A DNA stretch of 12,636 bases from Geodermatophilaceae bacterium (GTDB lineage: Bacteria; Actinomycetota; Actinomycetes; Mycobacteriales; Geodermatophilaceae), in contig JACCTM010000370.1 of the NCBI GenBank assembly GCA_013812385.1, positions 1 through 12,636 on the forward strand. Reading direction: 5' to 3'. The notes under the pieces were generated by a model, which was given only the letters and a program-made list of their open reading frames with translations, was not told where the DNA came from and made no database searches. Of this stretch, positions 1 through 6,362 are shown piece by piece (position 1 is the first letter of the stretch; each line of letters begins with the position of its first letter). Both the position numbers and the translations under genes were made by a program.

Positions 1-1
1 C

Positions 2-223
2 CGGATCGAGGGCGTGGTCGTCAATCCGAATGCTGCCTACACAGTCGTCGCGAACTCGTTCCTGACCGCTGGCGGCGACGGCTTCGTCGCCTTCACCACC
101 GGCTCGACTCCGGTGACCGGCTCGCACACCGGTGAGCTGTCGGCCCTTGCCGGCTTCCTGCTGCTCTCCGGTGCCTGTGTCGTCGGGCGCCGCCGGCGCC
201 GCGGCGTCATGCTGACTGACTGA
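2..223 (+). CDS. 5'-nucleotidase-type surface protein, C-terminal end (partial)
   Basis: Only the last 73 codons are present; the frame is open to the window edge, so the gene starts outside. The visible part reads VNPNAAYTVVANSFLTAGGDGF, which matches the end of the C-terminal domain of 5'-nucleotidase/UshA-type metallophosphatases, where an N-x-F-L-x-x-GGDG(F/Y) stretch lines the substrate pocket. It is followed by TPVTG, a hydrophobic stretch (ALAGFLLLSGACVVG) and RRRRR, the plan of a sortase cell-wall sorting signal with Thr instead of Leu in LPxTG. The inferred role is an extracellular, wall-attached nucleotide or phosphoester hydrolase that salvages nucleosides or phosphate. The catalytic metal-binding domain lies outside the window, so substrate and activity cannot be judged. 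The stop is the last TGA of a TGACTGACTGA cluster, and the next gene follows closely on the same strand. Confidence 0.6.
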   Translation, partial: RIEGVVVNPNAAYTVVANSFLTAGGDGFVAFTTGSTPVTGSHTGELSALAGFLLLSGACVVGRRRRRGVMLTD

Positions 224-240
224 CCGGGTCGGCTGACTGA
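212..240 (+). repeat. CTGACTGA direct repeat with stop codons in all three frames
   Basis: CTGACTGA occurs at 212-219 and again at 233-240. Together they give TGA triplets at 213, 217, 221, 234 and 238. The first three close all three forward frames within 11 bases, and the second copy closes two frames again. The repeat lies between the nucleotidase-like gene and the methionine synthase-like gene, exactly where the latter's start codon and ribosome binding site would be expected. Confidence 0.7.
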
Positions 241-242
241 TT

Positions 243-1238
243 CTGGCTGTCACCGACGGACCGGCTTGGCCGCCGGCGACCGGGATCGGTTCCCTTCCGG
301 GGACTGACCCGATCGCTGCGGTCCGGCAGGTCCTCGACGCGCTGCCCGAGGGGCCGCATCTGCCCGAGCTGCCCGAGCGCGGGCCGGGCGCGGATCTGAT
401 CGGGCGGGGTGCCGGGCTGCTGCTCGACCTGCCGGTGGACCTGCAGCCAAGCGGGTGGCGGTTCGTACCTCGGCCGGGGATGGACGCCGGGCGTACGCGT
501 GACCTCTGGGCGCGCGACCTGGACGCGCTGGCCGCAACGGCCGGGGAGTATCGAGGCTGGTTCAAGATCCAGGTTGCCGGTCCGTGGACTCTTGCGGCCG
601 GCGTGGAACTGCACCGAGGGGACAAGGCCGTCGCCGACTCGGGGGCGACCAGGGACATCGCGCAATCACTGGCCGCTGGTCTGGCCGCGCACCTGGCCGA
701 AGTCCTCCGGGCGATGCCGGGCGCTGACCTGGTCGTGCAACTGGACGAGCCGAGCCTGCCGGCTGTGCTTCGCGGCGGTGTGAAGACGGCCAGCGGCTTC
801 GGCCAGCTCGACGCGATCGAGGAAGCGGTCGTCGAGGCTGGCCTGCGCACGGTGCTGGAGGCCGCGGGTGGCGCGCCGACGATCGTGCACTGCTGCGCGG
901 TCGATGTACCGATCGAACTGCTGCGCCGCACCGGATCGACCGCTCTGAGCCTGGATCTGAACCTGGCCGCTGATCAGGACGAGATGGGCGTGGCGATCGA
1001 GGCGGGAACGGGTCTGCTGCTCGGTGTGCTGCCTGGTACCGATTCCGCGTTGCCAACCCCGCGAGGCACTGCCGACCGGTTGCGGTCATGGTGGCGCCGG
1101 CTGGGCTTCGATTCGGAGGACCTGCCCGGTGCGGTCACCCTGACCCCGACCTGTGGGCTAGCCGGTGCGAGTCCGGCCTACGCAGTCGCCTGCATGACCC
1201 ATCTGCAGGCCGCCGGGCGAGAACTGGCCGCCGGCTGA
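243..1238 (+). CDS. Vitamin B12-independent methionine synthase (MetE) C-terminal-like protein
   Basis: This is a UroD/MetE-fold TIM-barrel protein of about 331 aa, related to the C-terminal catalytic half of cobalamin-independent methionine synthase and to M. tuberculosis Rv3015c (also next to ligA). Near the N-terminus it has ATGIGSLPGTDP and HLPELPERGPGADLIGR, typical of this actinobacterial group. Candidate zinc ligands are kept: H216 and C218 in IVHCCAV, and C304 in TPTCGLAG, matching the His-x-Cys and distal Cys of MetE. The full-length MetE N-terminal domain is absent, so the methyl donor is unknown; a methyltransferase role is inferred. The start is unresolved. Homology begins near base 260, yet no ATG, GTG or TTG occurs in frame between the TGA at 234 and GTG 435, which would delete about 60 conserved residues. 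CTG 243 is a placeholder; ATT 240, CTG 237 or GTC 249 are alternatives, and no clear ribosome binding site is seen. Confidence 0.8.
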   Translation: MAVTDGPAWPPATGIGSLPGTDPIAAVRQVLDALPEGPHLPELPERGPGADLIGRGAGLLLDLPVDLQPSGWRFVPRPGMDAGRTRDLWARDLDALAATAGEYRGWFKIQVAGPWTLAAGVELHRGDKAVADSGATRDIAQSLAAGLAAHLAEVLRAMPGADLVVQLDEPSLPAVLRGGVKTASGFGQLDAIEEAVVEAGLRTVLEAAGGAPTIVHCCAVDVPIELLRRTGSTALSLDLNLAADQDEMGVAIEAGTGLLLGVLPGTDSALPTPRGTADRLRSWWRRLGFDSEDLPGAVTLTPTCGLAGASPAYAVACMTHLQAAGRELAAG

Positions 1239-1292
1239 GGTTGCCTGTGTGCGGCCGCAAGCCTGGACCTACGGGCGGTCGTACCGGACGGA

Positions 1293-1298
1293 TAACGT
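1293..1298 (+). promoter_or_regulatory. Candidate -10 element for leaderless ligA transcript
   Basis: TAACGT fits the actinobacterial -10 pattern TANNNT and ends 6 bases before GTG 1305. That spacing would place the transcription start at or beside the GTG, giving a leaderless mRNA. No convincing -35 box is seen. The competing reading is a TTG start at 1299, served by GGACGG at 1286-1291 as a weak ribosome binding site. Confidence 0.35.
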
Positions 1299-1304
1299 TT
1301 GTCC

Positions 1305-3413
1305 GTGTCTACTCCCGAGGGTGCGGTGATCCCGCCCAGCGACCAGATTCCGGCTGAGATCCGGGCGGGTCACGCGGACCTCGTCCGGGAGTTGGACGAG
1401 CACCTTTTCCGCTATCACGTGACGGATTCGCCCACGATCAGTGACGGGGAGTACGACGCCCTGATGGGGCAGTTACGCCGAGTCGAGGATGCCCACCCTG
1501 GCCTGGTCACCCCGGACTCACCGACCCAGAAGGTGGGTGCGGTCTACTCCACCCTGTTCACACCGGTCGAGCACCTGGAGCGGATGCAGAGCCTTGACAA
1601 CGCTTTCACCGAGAATGAACTCGCCTCCTGGGCAGCGCGCACCGAGCGCGAGGGTGCGACCGACCCCACGTATCTCTGCGAACTCAAGATCGACGGGCTC
1701 GCGATCGCGCTGGTCTATGAGAACGGCCGCTTGATCCGGGCCGCGACCCGTGGGGACGGTCGTACAGGCGAGGACGTCACCGCCAACGTCAAGACCTTGG
1801 ACAACGTGCCGAGCATCCTGACAGGCGACAACATCCCGGAACTGGTCGAGGTTCGCGGCGAGGTCTACTTCCCGGTCGAGGGCTTCCGGACGCTGAACGA
1901 GGGCCTGGTCGCGGCCGACAAGGCACCGTTTGCTAATCCACGCAATGCCGCGGCCGGTTCACTGCGGCAGAAGGACCCGAAGATCACCGCCGGACGCCCC
2001 TTGCGGTTGCTGCTGCACGGCGTCGGGGCCCGACGGGGCTTCGAGTTCACGCGGCAATCGGAGTCCTACGAAGTGTTGAAGTCCTGGGGACTGCCCACGA
2101 GTGACCGGTACGAGACGTTTTGCGACCTTGCCGGCGTGCACGACTACCTCCGGCGCTACGGGGAGGACCGACACAGCGTCGAGCACGAGATCGACGGTGT
2201 CGTCGTGAAGATCGACGAGATCTCGCTGCAGCGACGACTGGGGTCGACAAGTCGCGCGCCACGGTGGGCGATCGCGTTCAAATACCCCCCCGAGGAGGTC
2301 AACACCAAACTCCTCGACATCCGGGTCAACGTCGGGCGGACCGGGCGGGTCACGCCGTACGGCGTCATGGAGCCGGTGCTGATCGCTGGGTCCACGGTCA
2401 GCATGGCCACTCTGCACAACGCCGCCGAGGTGCAGCGCAAGGGCGTGCTGATCGGCGACACCGTGGTGCTGCGCAAGGCCGGGGACGTGATCCCCGAGAT
2501 CCTCGGTCCGGTTGTGGCGCTACGGGACGGTTCGGAGCGGTCTTTCGAGATGCCGAGCCATTGTCCCGAGTGCGGAACCAAGCTCGCGCCCCAGAAGGCC
2601 GGTGATGCCGACATCCGCTGCCCCAATGCTCGGTCGTGTCCGGCCCAACTGCGAGAACGGATCTTCCATGTGGCCGGCCGTGGGGCCTTGGACATCGAGG
2701 TGCTGGGATACGAGGCCGCCGTGGCGTTGCTGGAGGCCGGTCTGGTCAAGGACGAGGGCGACATCTTCGGACTGGACGAGAAGCAGTTGATCCGCTGTCC
2801 GTTGTTCACCAAGAAGGACGGCACGCTCTCGGCGAACGGGGGCAAACTCCTGGCCAACCTGGACACGGCCAAGGATCGTCCGCTGTGGCGGGTTCTGGTC
2901 GGCCTGTCGATCCGTCACGTGGGCCCGACCGCTGCTGCGGCACTGGCCCGGGAGTTCGGCTCGATCGAGGCCATTGCCACGGCATCGGAGGCAGAGTCGG
3001 CCGCAGCCGACGGTGTCGGACCGACCATCGCCCAGGCAGTCGTGGAGTGGTTCGCCGTCGACTGGCACCGTGCGGTCGTGGAGAAGTGGCGCGCGGCCGG
3101 CGTGCGGATGGCCGAGGAACGCACCGAAGAAGGTCCGCGCCTACTCGACGGTGTGACGGTGGTGGTCACCGGATCTCTGGAGAACTACAGCAGGGACTCA
3201 GCGACCGAGGCCGTACAAACGTTGGGGGGCAAGGTGACCGGATCGGTGTCGAAGAAGACGGACTTCGTCGTTGCCGGAGACAATCCGGGCGGTTCGAAGT
3301 ACGACAGGGCGATCGCGCTCAAGCTCCCGATTCTGGACGAGGCCGGATTTCAGGTCCTGCTCGATCAGGGTCCTGGCGCTGCCGCCGAGGTCGCCACCGC
3401 CAGTCCAGCTTGA
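1305..3413 (+). CDS. ligA: NAD-dependent DNA ligase LigA
   Basis: Seals nicks in duplex DNA during replication and repair, using NAD+ to adenylate an active-site lysine. The 702-aa product has the full domain order. Domain Ia carries HLFRYHV and DGEYDAL for NAD+ binding. The adenylation domain has K128 in the KIDG motif, RGDGRTGEDVT, RGEVYF, NPRNAAAGSLRQ, EIDGVVVKID and WAIAFKYPPEE. An OB fold follows, then a Cys4 zinc finger (C420, C423, C439, C445), helix-hairpin-helix repeats including IRHVGPTAAAAL, and a C-terminal BRCT domain from about residue 613 (DGVTVVVTGSL to the end). Length is normal for the family and no catalytic residue is missing. GTG 1305 (VSTPEG) is preferred because a -10-like TAACGT lies 6 bases upstream; TTG 1299 would add two residues. 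The gene converges on the ACT-domain gene with 15 bp between stops and no obvious hairpin terminator. Confidence 0.97.
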   Translation: MSTPEGAVIPPSDQIPAEIRAGHADLVRELDEHLFRYHVTDSPTISDGEYDALMGQLRRVEDAHPGLVTPDSPTQKVGAVYSTLFTPVEHLERMQSLDNAFTENELASWAARTEREGATDPTYLCELKIDGLAIALVYENGRLIRAATRGDGRTGEDVTANVKTLDNVPSILTGDNIPELVEVRGEVYFPVEGFRTLNEGLVAADKAPFANPRNAAAGSLRQKDPKITAGRPLRLLLHGVGARRGFEFTRQSESYEVLKSWGLPTSDRYETFCDLAGVHDYLRRYGEDRHSVEHEIDGVVVKIDEISLQRRLGSTSRAPRWAIAFKYPPEEVNTKLLDIRVNVGRTGRVTPYGVMEPVLIAGSTVSMATLHNAAEVQRKGVLIGDTVVLRKAGDVIPEILGPVVALRDGSERSFEMPSHCPECGTKLAPQKAGDADIRCPNARSCPAQLRERIFHVAGRGALDIEVLGYEAAVALLEAGLVKDEGDIFGLDEKQLIRCPLFTKKDGTLSANGGKLLANLDTAKDRPLWRVLVGLSIRHVGPTAAAALAREFGSIEAIATASEAESAAADGVGPTIAQAVVEWFAVDWHRAVVEKWRAAGVRMAEERTEEGPRLLDGVTVVVTGSLENYSRDSATEAVQTLGGKVTGSVSKKTDFVVAGDNPGGSKYDRAIALKLPILDEAGFQVLLDQGPGAAAEVATASPA

Positions 3414-3428
3414 GCCGGGCTTGCTTGC

Positions 3429-4106
3429 TCAGGCCTCGACGGTCGCGACCGTGGCCGCGATGCCGACGAGATGGGCCAGGCGCAGAAGTTCCGAACGCAA
3501 GAACGGCGGTCCGCCGGCACGGCCGACCAGCACGACCTGGCAAGGATCGCCCATCGGCGCTCCCATCATCTCCGTGCCGAGCGAGGAGAAGATCGTCGGA
3601 ACATCGTCAGCTTCGGAATCGAGCAGCGTCGGCGTCGGCATGGGGCACCAGGGCAAGGACTCGATCTCGTCCTCCACGATCTCCGGGGCAGCGGCACTGG
3701 CGGCGATCACCGTCGGGTCGCGCCCGTACGGCGGTGGGCAGCCGACCAGCAGCGCCCAGCTGGCTCGGAAGATCCGGGGAAGTTCGTCGGCCAGTAACTG
3801 CGCGACACCAGTCCCTGATCCGGCCAAAGCCTCCACGAGGGCCAGTTCTCGATGGGTGTCGAGCGTTCCGGAAAACGGCCGGAGCGACTCGACGGACACC
3901 CCCTCTACGGACCGGGCGGCGGTGATCAGCCCGTCGGGCAGCCGCTCGGGAGGCAACTCGACCACGATGTCGTCGATGGCTTCTCCGCCGGCGCGCTGAA
4001 CGACGTCGATGCTGACTATGTCCGCGCCGGCGGCACCCAGCGACGTCGCCAGGGCACCCAGCATGCCTGGGCGATCCGGTACGACGACGCGCAGCAGATA
4101 GGACAT
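3429..4106 (-). CDS. ACT-domain protein, Rv3013-like (possible amino-acid sensor)
   Basis: A 225-aa protein with an N-terminal ACT domain (about residues 3-75). It opens with YLLRVVVPDRPGMLGALATS, and the DRPGML turn is the usual ligand-site region of ACT domains. The C-terminal part (about residues 85-225) ends in VVLVGRAGGPPFLRSELLRLAHLVG, which resembles the last strand and helix of a GAF-like sensor fold; I am less sure of this. No DNA-binding or catalytic domain is visible, so a small-molecule-binding regulatory role is inferred from the ACT fold alone. M. tuberculosis has a similar gene (Rv3013) in the same place, on the strand opposite ligA and gatC. The gene is divergent from gatCAB across about 200 bp, so the two could share control. 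ATG 4106 is chosen because the ACT strand begins directly after it. Confidence 0.85.
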   Translation of the reverse strand: MSYLLRVVVPDRPGMLGALATSLGAAGADIVSIDVVQRAGGEAIDDIVVELPPERLPDGLITAARSVEGVSVESLRPFSGTLDTHRELALVEALAGSGTGVAQLLADELPRIFRASWALLVGCPPPYGRDPTVIAASAAAPEIVEDEIESLPWCPMPTPTLLDSEADDVPTIFSSLGTEMMGAPMGDPCQVVLVGRAGGPPFLRSELLRLAHLVGIAATVATVEA

Positions 4107-4221
4107 GGCACGGGCAACACTGCCAGACGAATGGTCATGGATGCGCTGACGTGGCGTTATTCGCGCTACAGCCCGCCGCCGCTGGCCCTCGGATGCCGCG
4201 ATGCCGGCTTGGTGCCGCTTC

Positions 4222-4229
4222 TATAAACT
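4222..4229 (+). promoter_or_regulatory. Candidate -10 region of the gatCAB operon
   Basis: TATAAACT stands out in otherwise GC-rich sequence and contains the TANNNT pattern (TAAACT at 4224-4229). It would start transcription near 4236 and give a leader of about 65-80 bases carrying the 4247-4266 hairpin and the GAGGAG site. No good -35 hexamer lies 16-18 bases upstream, so this stays a candidate. Confidence 0.35.
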
Positions 4230-4246
4230 TCTGTCGAACCGGCTGC

Positions 4247-4266
4247 CCACGGACGAACATCCGTGG
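4247..4266 (+). promoter_or_regulatory. Leader hairpin upstream of gatC
   Basis: CCACGGA (4247-4253) and TCCGTGG (4260-4266) form a perfect 7-bp inverted repeat around a 6-base loop, CGAACA. It lies between the candidate -10 region and the GAGGAG ribosome binding site at 4287. No U-tract follows, so it is not a classic intrinsic terminator. It could be an mRNA leader structure or a palindromic protein-binding site. Confidence 0.45.
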
Positions 4267-4286
4267 CCGGCCGTCCGTCCACGCTC

Positions 4287-4292
4287 GAGGAG
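4287..4292 (+). promoter_or_regulatory. Ribosome binding site serving the duplicated gatC start
   Basis: GAGGAG lies 10 bases before ATG 4303, which opens a five-codon minicistron, but 24 bases before ATG 4317, the start expected from GatC homology. The strong site therefore appears to load ribosomes on the first ATG, not directly on the gatC start. Confidence 0.6.
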
Positions 4293-4298
4293 CTCTCC

Positions 4299-4326
4299 CT
4301 GCATGACCGCCACTGCATGACCGCCA
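4299..4326 (+). repeat. Perfect 14-bp tandem duplication over the gatC start codon
   Basis: CTGCATGACCGCCA is present twice, head to tail, at 4299-4312 and 4313-4326, with no mismatch. Each copy contains an ATG (4303 and 4317). Because 14 is not a multiple of three, the two starts are in different frames. This looks like a slippage-type duplication of the gatC initiation region. Confidence 0.9.
4303..4320 (+). CDS. Five-codon minicistron (MTATA) overlapping gatC start
   Basis: The mini-ORF reads ATGACCGCCACTGCATGA, five sense codons then TGA. Its stop overlaps the gatC ATG at 4317 in an ATGA junction, the same geometry as the gatC/gatA and gatA/61-aa junctions downstream. It is the first ATG after the GAGGAG site, at good spacing. 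Translation is inferred; the peptide has no recognisable function, and its likely effect would be coupled initiation at gatC. Confidence 0.4.
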   Translation: MTATA

Positions 4327-4616
4327 TCTCTCGCGATGACGTTGCACATCTGGCCCACCTTGCCCGGCTGGCGGTCACCGAGCAGGAACTCGACCTCTTC
4401 GCGGGACAGCTCGACGTCATCCTCGCCTCGGTCGCGCATGTCGCCGACGTCGCCGCCGACGACATTCCGCCGACGACACATGCTGTCCCATTGACCAACA
4501 TCACCCGCCCGGACGTCATAGGCCCGTCCCTGCATCCCCAAGATGTCCTCGCAGCTGCACCCGCTGCTGAGGGCGGGCGGTTTCGGGTGCCTCGCATCCT
4601 GAACGAGCCGGCATGA
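4317..4616 (+). CDS. gatC: Asp-tRNA(Asn)/Glu-tRNA(Gln) amidotransferase subunit C (GatC)
   Basis: The small scaffold subunit of the GatCAB amidotransferase, which stabilises GatA against GatB. The 99-aa product begins MTAISRDDVAHLAHLARLAV, the usual GatC opening, continues with ELDLFAGQLDVILASVAHV, and ends with LTNITRPDV and EGGRFRVPRIL, the tail that wraps the GatA/GatB interface. Length is normal. ATG 4317 is chosen by homology. An upstream in-frame GTG at 4263 would add 18 residues (AGRPSTLEELSLHDRHC) that do not look like GatC. The start sits in the second copy of a 14-bp duplication, so initiation may depend on the preceding minicistron. The gene overlaps gatA by four bases (ATGA), implying translational coupling. 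Confidence 0.94.
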   Translation: MTAISRDDVAHLAHLARLAVTEQELDLFAGQLDVILASVAHVADVAADDIPPTTHAVPLTNITRPDVIGPSLHPQDVLAAAPAAEGGRFRVPRILNEPA

Positions 4617-6136
4617 CCGGCGGCTCAGCATCGTTCACCTCCGCTTCGGCGGTCGAGATCGCTGCGCTGATCGGCGCTGGTGAGGCCAGTGCCGTCGAGG
4701 TGACTCAGGCCCACCTGGACCGCATCGAGTCCGAAGACGGTGCGCTGCACGCCTTTCTTCGAGTGGACACCGACGGTGCGCTGTCTGCTGCTCAGGCGGT
4801 CGACGACCGGCGCGCGGCGGGGGAGCCGTTGGGGCCACTGGCCGGTGTCCCGCTGGCTCTCAAGGACGTGGTGGTCACCAAGGGGCTGGAGACGACCAGC
4901 GGGTCCAGGATCCTGGTCGGCTGGATACCGCCGTACGACGCGACGATCACGACCCGGATCAAAGCGGCCGGGATCGTGATTCTCGGCAAGACCAACATGG
5001 ACGAGTTCGCGATGGGTTCCTCCACGGAGAATTCCGGCTTCGGCCCGTCGCACAACCCGTGGGATCTCGACCGCATCCCAGGCGGGTCGTCGGGCGGGTC
5101 CAGTGCGGCGGTGGCCGGGTGCCTGGCACCGTTGGGCATCGGCACGGACACCGGTGGGTCCATCCGCCAGCCTGCCGCAGTCACCGGCCTGGTCGGGCAC
5201 AAACCGACCTACGGCGGAGTCAGCCGGTACGGCCTGATCGCGTTCTCCTCCAGCCTGGATCAGGCCGGGCCGTTCGGCCGTACGGTCCTTGACACGGCGT
5301 TGTTGCACGAGGCGATCGCCGGACACGACCCGGCCGACTCGACCTCCATCCCGATGCCGGTCCCGGCCGTGGTCGCCGCGGCATGCGAGGGTGCCGGTGG
5401 TGACCTGAGCGGCTTGCGGATCGGGGTCGTCCGGGAATTGGGCGGCCAGGGGTTCACCGACGGGTACGAGCCGGGGGTCCTGTCCAGTGTGGCTGCCGCC
5501 ATCGACGTGCTGGCCGGGCTGGGCGCGGAGATCGTCGAAGTGTCCTGTCCGCACTTCGGGTACGCACTGGCCGCCTACTACCTGATCGCGCCCAGTGAGG
5601 CGTCTTCCAACCTGGCTCGCTTCGACGCCGTCCGGTATGGCCTGCGCGTGGGTGATGACGGGGTACGCGGCCTCGATGAGGTGATGGCCCTGACTCGTCA
5701 GGCTGGTTTCGGTGCAGAAGTCAAGCGGCGCATCATGATCGGGACATATGCCCTGTCGAGTGGCTACTACGAGGCGTACTACGGGCAGGCGCAGAAGGTT
5801 CGTACCCTCATCAGTCGAGACTTCGCCGCAGCATTCGAGAGCGCCGACGTGCTGGTCTCGCCGAGCACACCGACGGTTGCCTTCCCGCTGGGGGCACGCA
5901 CCGATGACCCGCTCGCGATGTACGCCGCGGACCTGTGCACGTTGCCGGCCAGTTTGGCCGGCACCCCGGCCATTTCGGTGCCGTCCGGATTGTCCGAGGG
6001 CCTGCCGGTCGGGTTGCAGATCATGGCGCCAGCCTTGGCCGACGATCGCTGCTACCGGGTTGCCGCCGCCGTCGAATCCGCTCTGGACTCCGACCGCGGA
6101 CATCCCCTGCTGCACGAGCTGCCGAGCCGATCATGA
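4613..6136 (+). CDS. gatA: Asp-tRNA(Asn)/Glu-tRNA(Gln) amidotransferase subunit A (GatA)
   Basis: The glutaminase/amidase subunit. It releases ammonia from glutamine and passes it to GatB for amidation of mischarged Glu-tRNA(Gln) or Asp-tRNA(Asn). The 507-aa protein is an amidase-signature enzyme with an intact Ser-cisSer-Lys triad by spacing: K84 in PLALKDVV, S159 at the start of the GGSSGGSSAA motif, and nucleophile S183 in GTDTGGSIRQPA. Other family landmarks are NPWDLDRIPGGSSGGS, GYYEAYYGQAQKVR and the C-terminal GTPAISVPSG and GLPVGLQIMAP. It starts inside the gatC stop (ATGA) without its own clear ribosome binding site, so translation is probably coupled. Its own stop overlaps the start of the 61-aa membrane protein in the same way. 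Confidence 0.97.
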   Translation: MTGGSASFTSASAVEIAALIGAGEASAVEVTQAHLDRIESEDGALHAFLRVDTDGALSAAQAVDDRRAAGEPLGPLAGVPLALKDVVVTKGLETTSGSRILVGWIPPYDATITTRIKAAGIVILGKTNMDEFAMGSSTENSGFGPSHNPWDLDRIPGGSSGGSSAAVAGCLAPLGIGTDTGGSIRQPAAVTGLVGHKPTYGGVSRYGLIAFSSSLDQAGPFGRTVLDTALLHEAIAGHDPADSTSIPMPVPAVVAAACEGAGGDLSGLRIGVVRELGGQGFTDGYEPGVLSSVAAAIDVLAGLGAEIVEVSCPHFGYALAAYYLIAPSEASSNLARFDAVRYGLRVGDDGVRGLDEVMALTRQAGFGAEVKRRIMIGTYALSSGYYEAYYGQAQKVRTLISRDFAAAFESADVLVSPSTPTVAFPLGARTDDPLAMYAADLCTLPASLAGTPAISVPSGLSEGLPVGLQIMAPALADDRCYRVAAAVESALDSDRGHPLLHELPSRS

Positions 6137-6318
6137 AGCCCGCCGCCGTCATGAGAATCGCGTACGCTCTGGCCGCCTTTGTCCTGCTGCTGGGGGTGGT
6201 CCTGTTCCTGACCACCGACCAGACGGTGTTCCTGATCTTCGCTGTCGTCGGAGCGCTGACCGGGCTCGCCGGTTATCTGAGCACCCGCGGCTCCTCTACT
6301 GGCACCGGATCGACGTAG
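6133..6318 (+). CDS. Small membrane protein, two predicted helices
   Basis: A 61-aa protein of unknown function. Two hydrophobic segments are clear: about residues 8-26 (IAYALAAFVLLLGVVLFLT) and 31-48 (TVFLIFAVVGALTGLAGY), joined by a short TDQ turn and followed by a Ser/Thr/Gly tail, so it should form a transmembrane hairpin. The ATG overlaps the gatA stop (ATGA) and no separate ribosome binding site is seen, which suggests it is co-translated with gatA. It lies inside the gat operon where M. tuberculosis has pfkA. I do not recognise a family. A link to the amidotransferase is only positional. Confidence 0.7.
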   Translation: MKPAAVMRIAYALAAFVLLLGVVLFLTTDQTVFLIFAVVGALTGLAGYLSTRGSSTGTGST

Positions 6319-6348
6319 AGTGATCCGCACATCACAGGTTGACGAGTC

Positions 6349-6357
6349 GGGGAGGGA
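6349..6357 (+). promoter_or_regulatory. Ribosome binding site of the 110-aa membrane protein
   Basis: GGGGAGGGA lies with 5-6 bases between its core and ATG 6363. This fixes the start of the next gene there and argues against the longer reading from 6339. Confidence 0.7.
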
Positions 6358-6362
6358 CGCGT

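Larger units (their letters stand above)
4107..4298. other. Intergenic region between divergent ACT gene and gatC
   Basis: About 200 non-coding bases between the two start regions. It holds an AT-rich TATAAACT patch at 4222-4229, a perfect 7-bp hairpin at 4247-4266 and the GAGGAG ribosome binding site at 4287-4292. No start for the ACT gene further upstream and no RNA gene was recognised. A promoter for the minus-strand gene must also lie here, but no convincing -35/-10 pair was found. Confidence 0.6.

Noticed and set aside
3414..3428. Bidirectional terminator between ligA and the ACT gene
   Set aside because: The 15-bp gap and flanking bases form no stable hairpin with a T-run. Any terminator would have to be Rho-dependent or lie inside coding sequence.
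2636..3925. 429-aa forward open frame spanning the ligA end and the ACT gene
   Set aside because: It crosses two well-supported genes in another frame, and its Arg/Gly-rich composition is typical of out-of-frame reading of GC-rich DNA.
4263..4316. Longer gatC from the in-frame GTG at 4263
   Set aside because: The extra residues do not resemble GatC, would translate through the ribosome binding site and the duplication, and the family start matches ATG 4317.
4625..6115. 496-aa open frame antisense to gatA
   Set aside because: It mirrors gatA codon by codon in high-GC sequence, has an Arg/Gly/Gln-rich composition and no domain, while gatA on the other strand has an intact catalytic triad.
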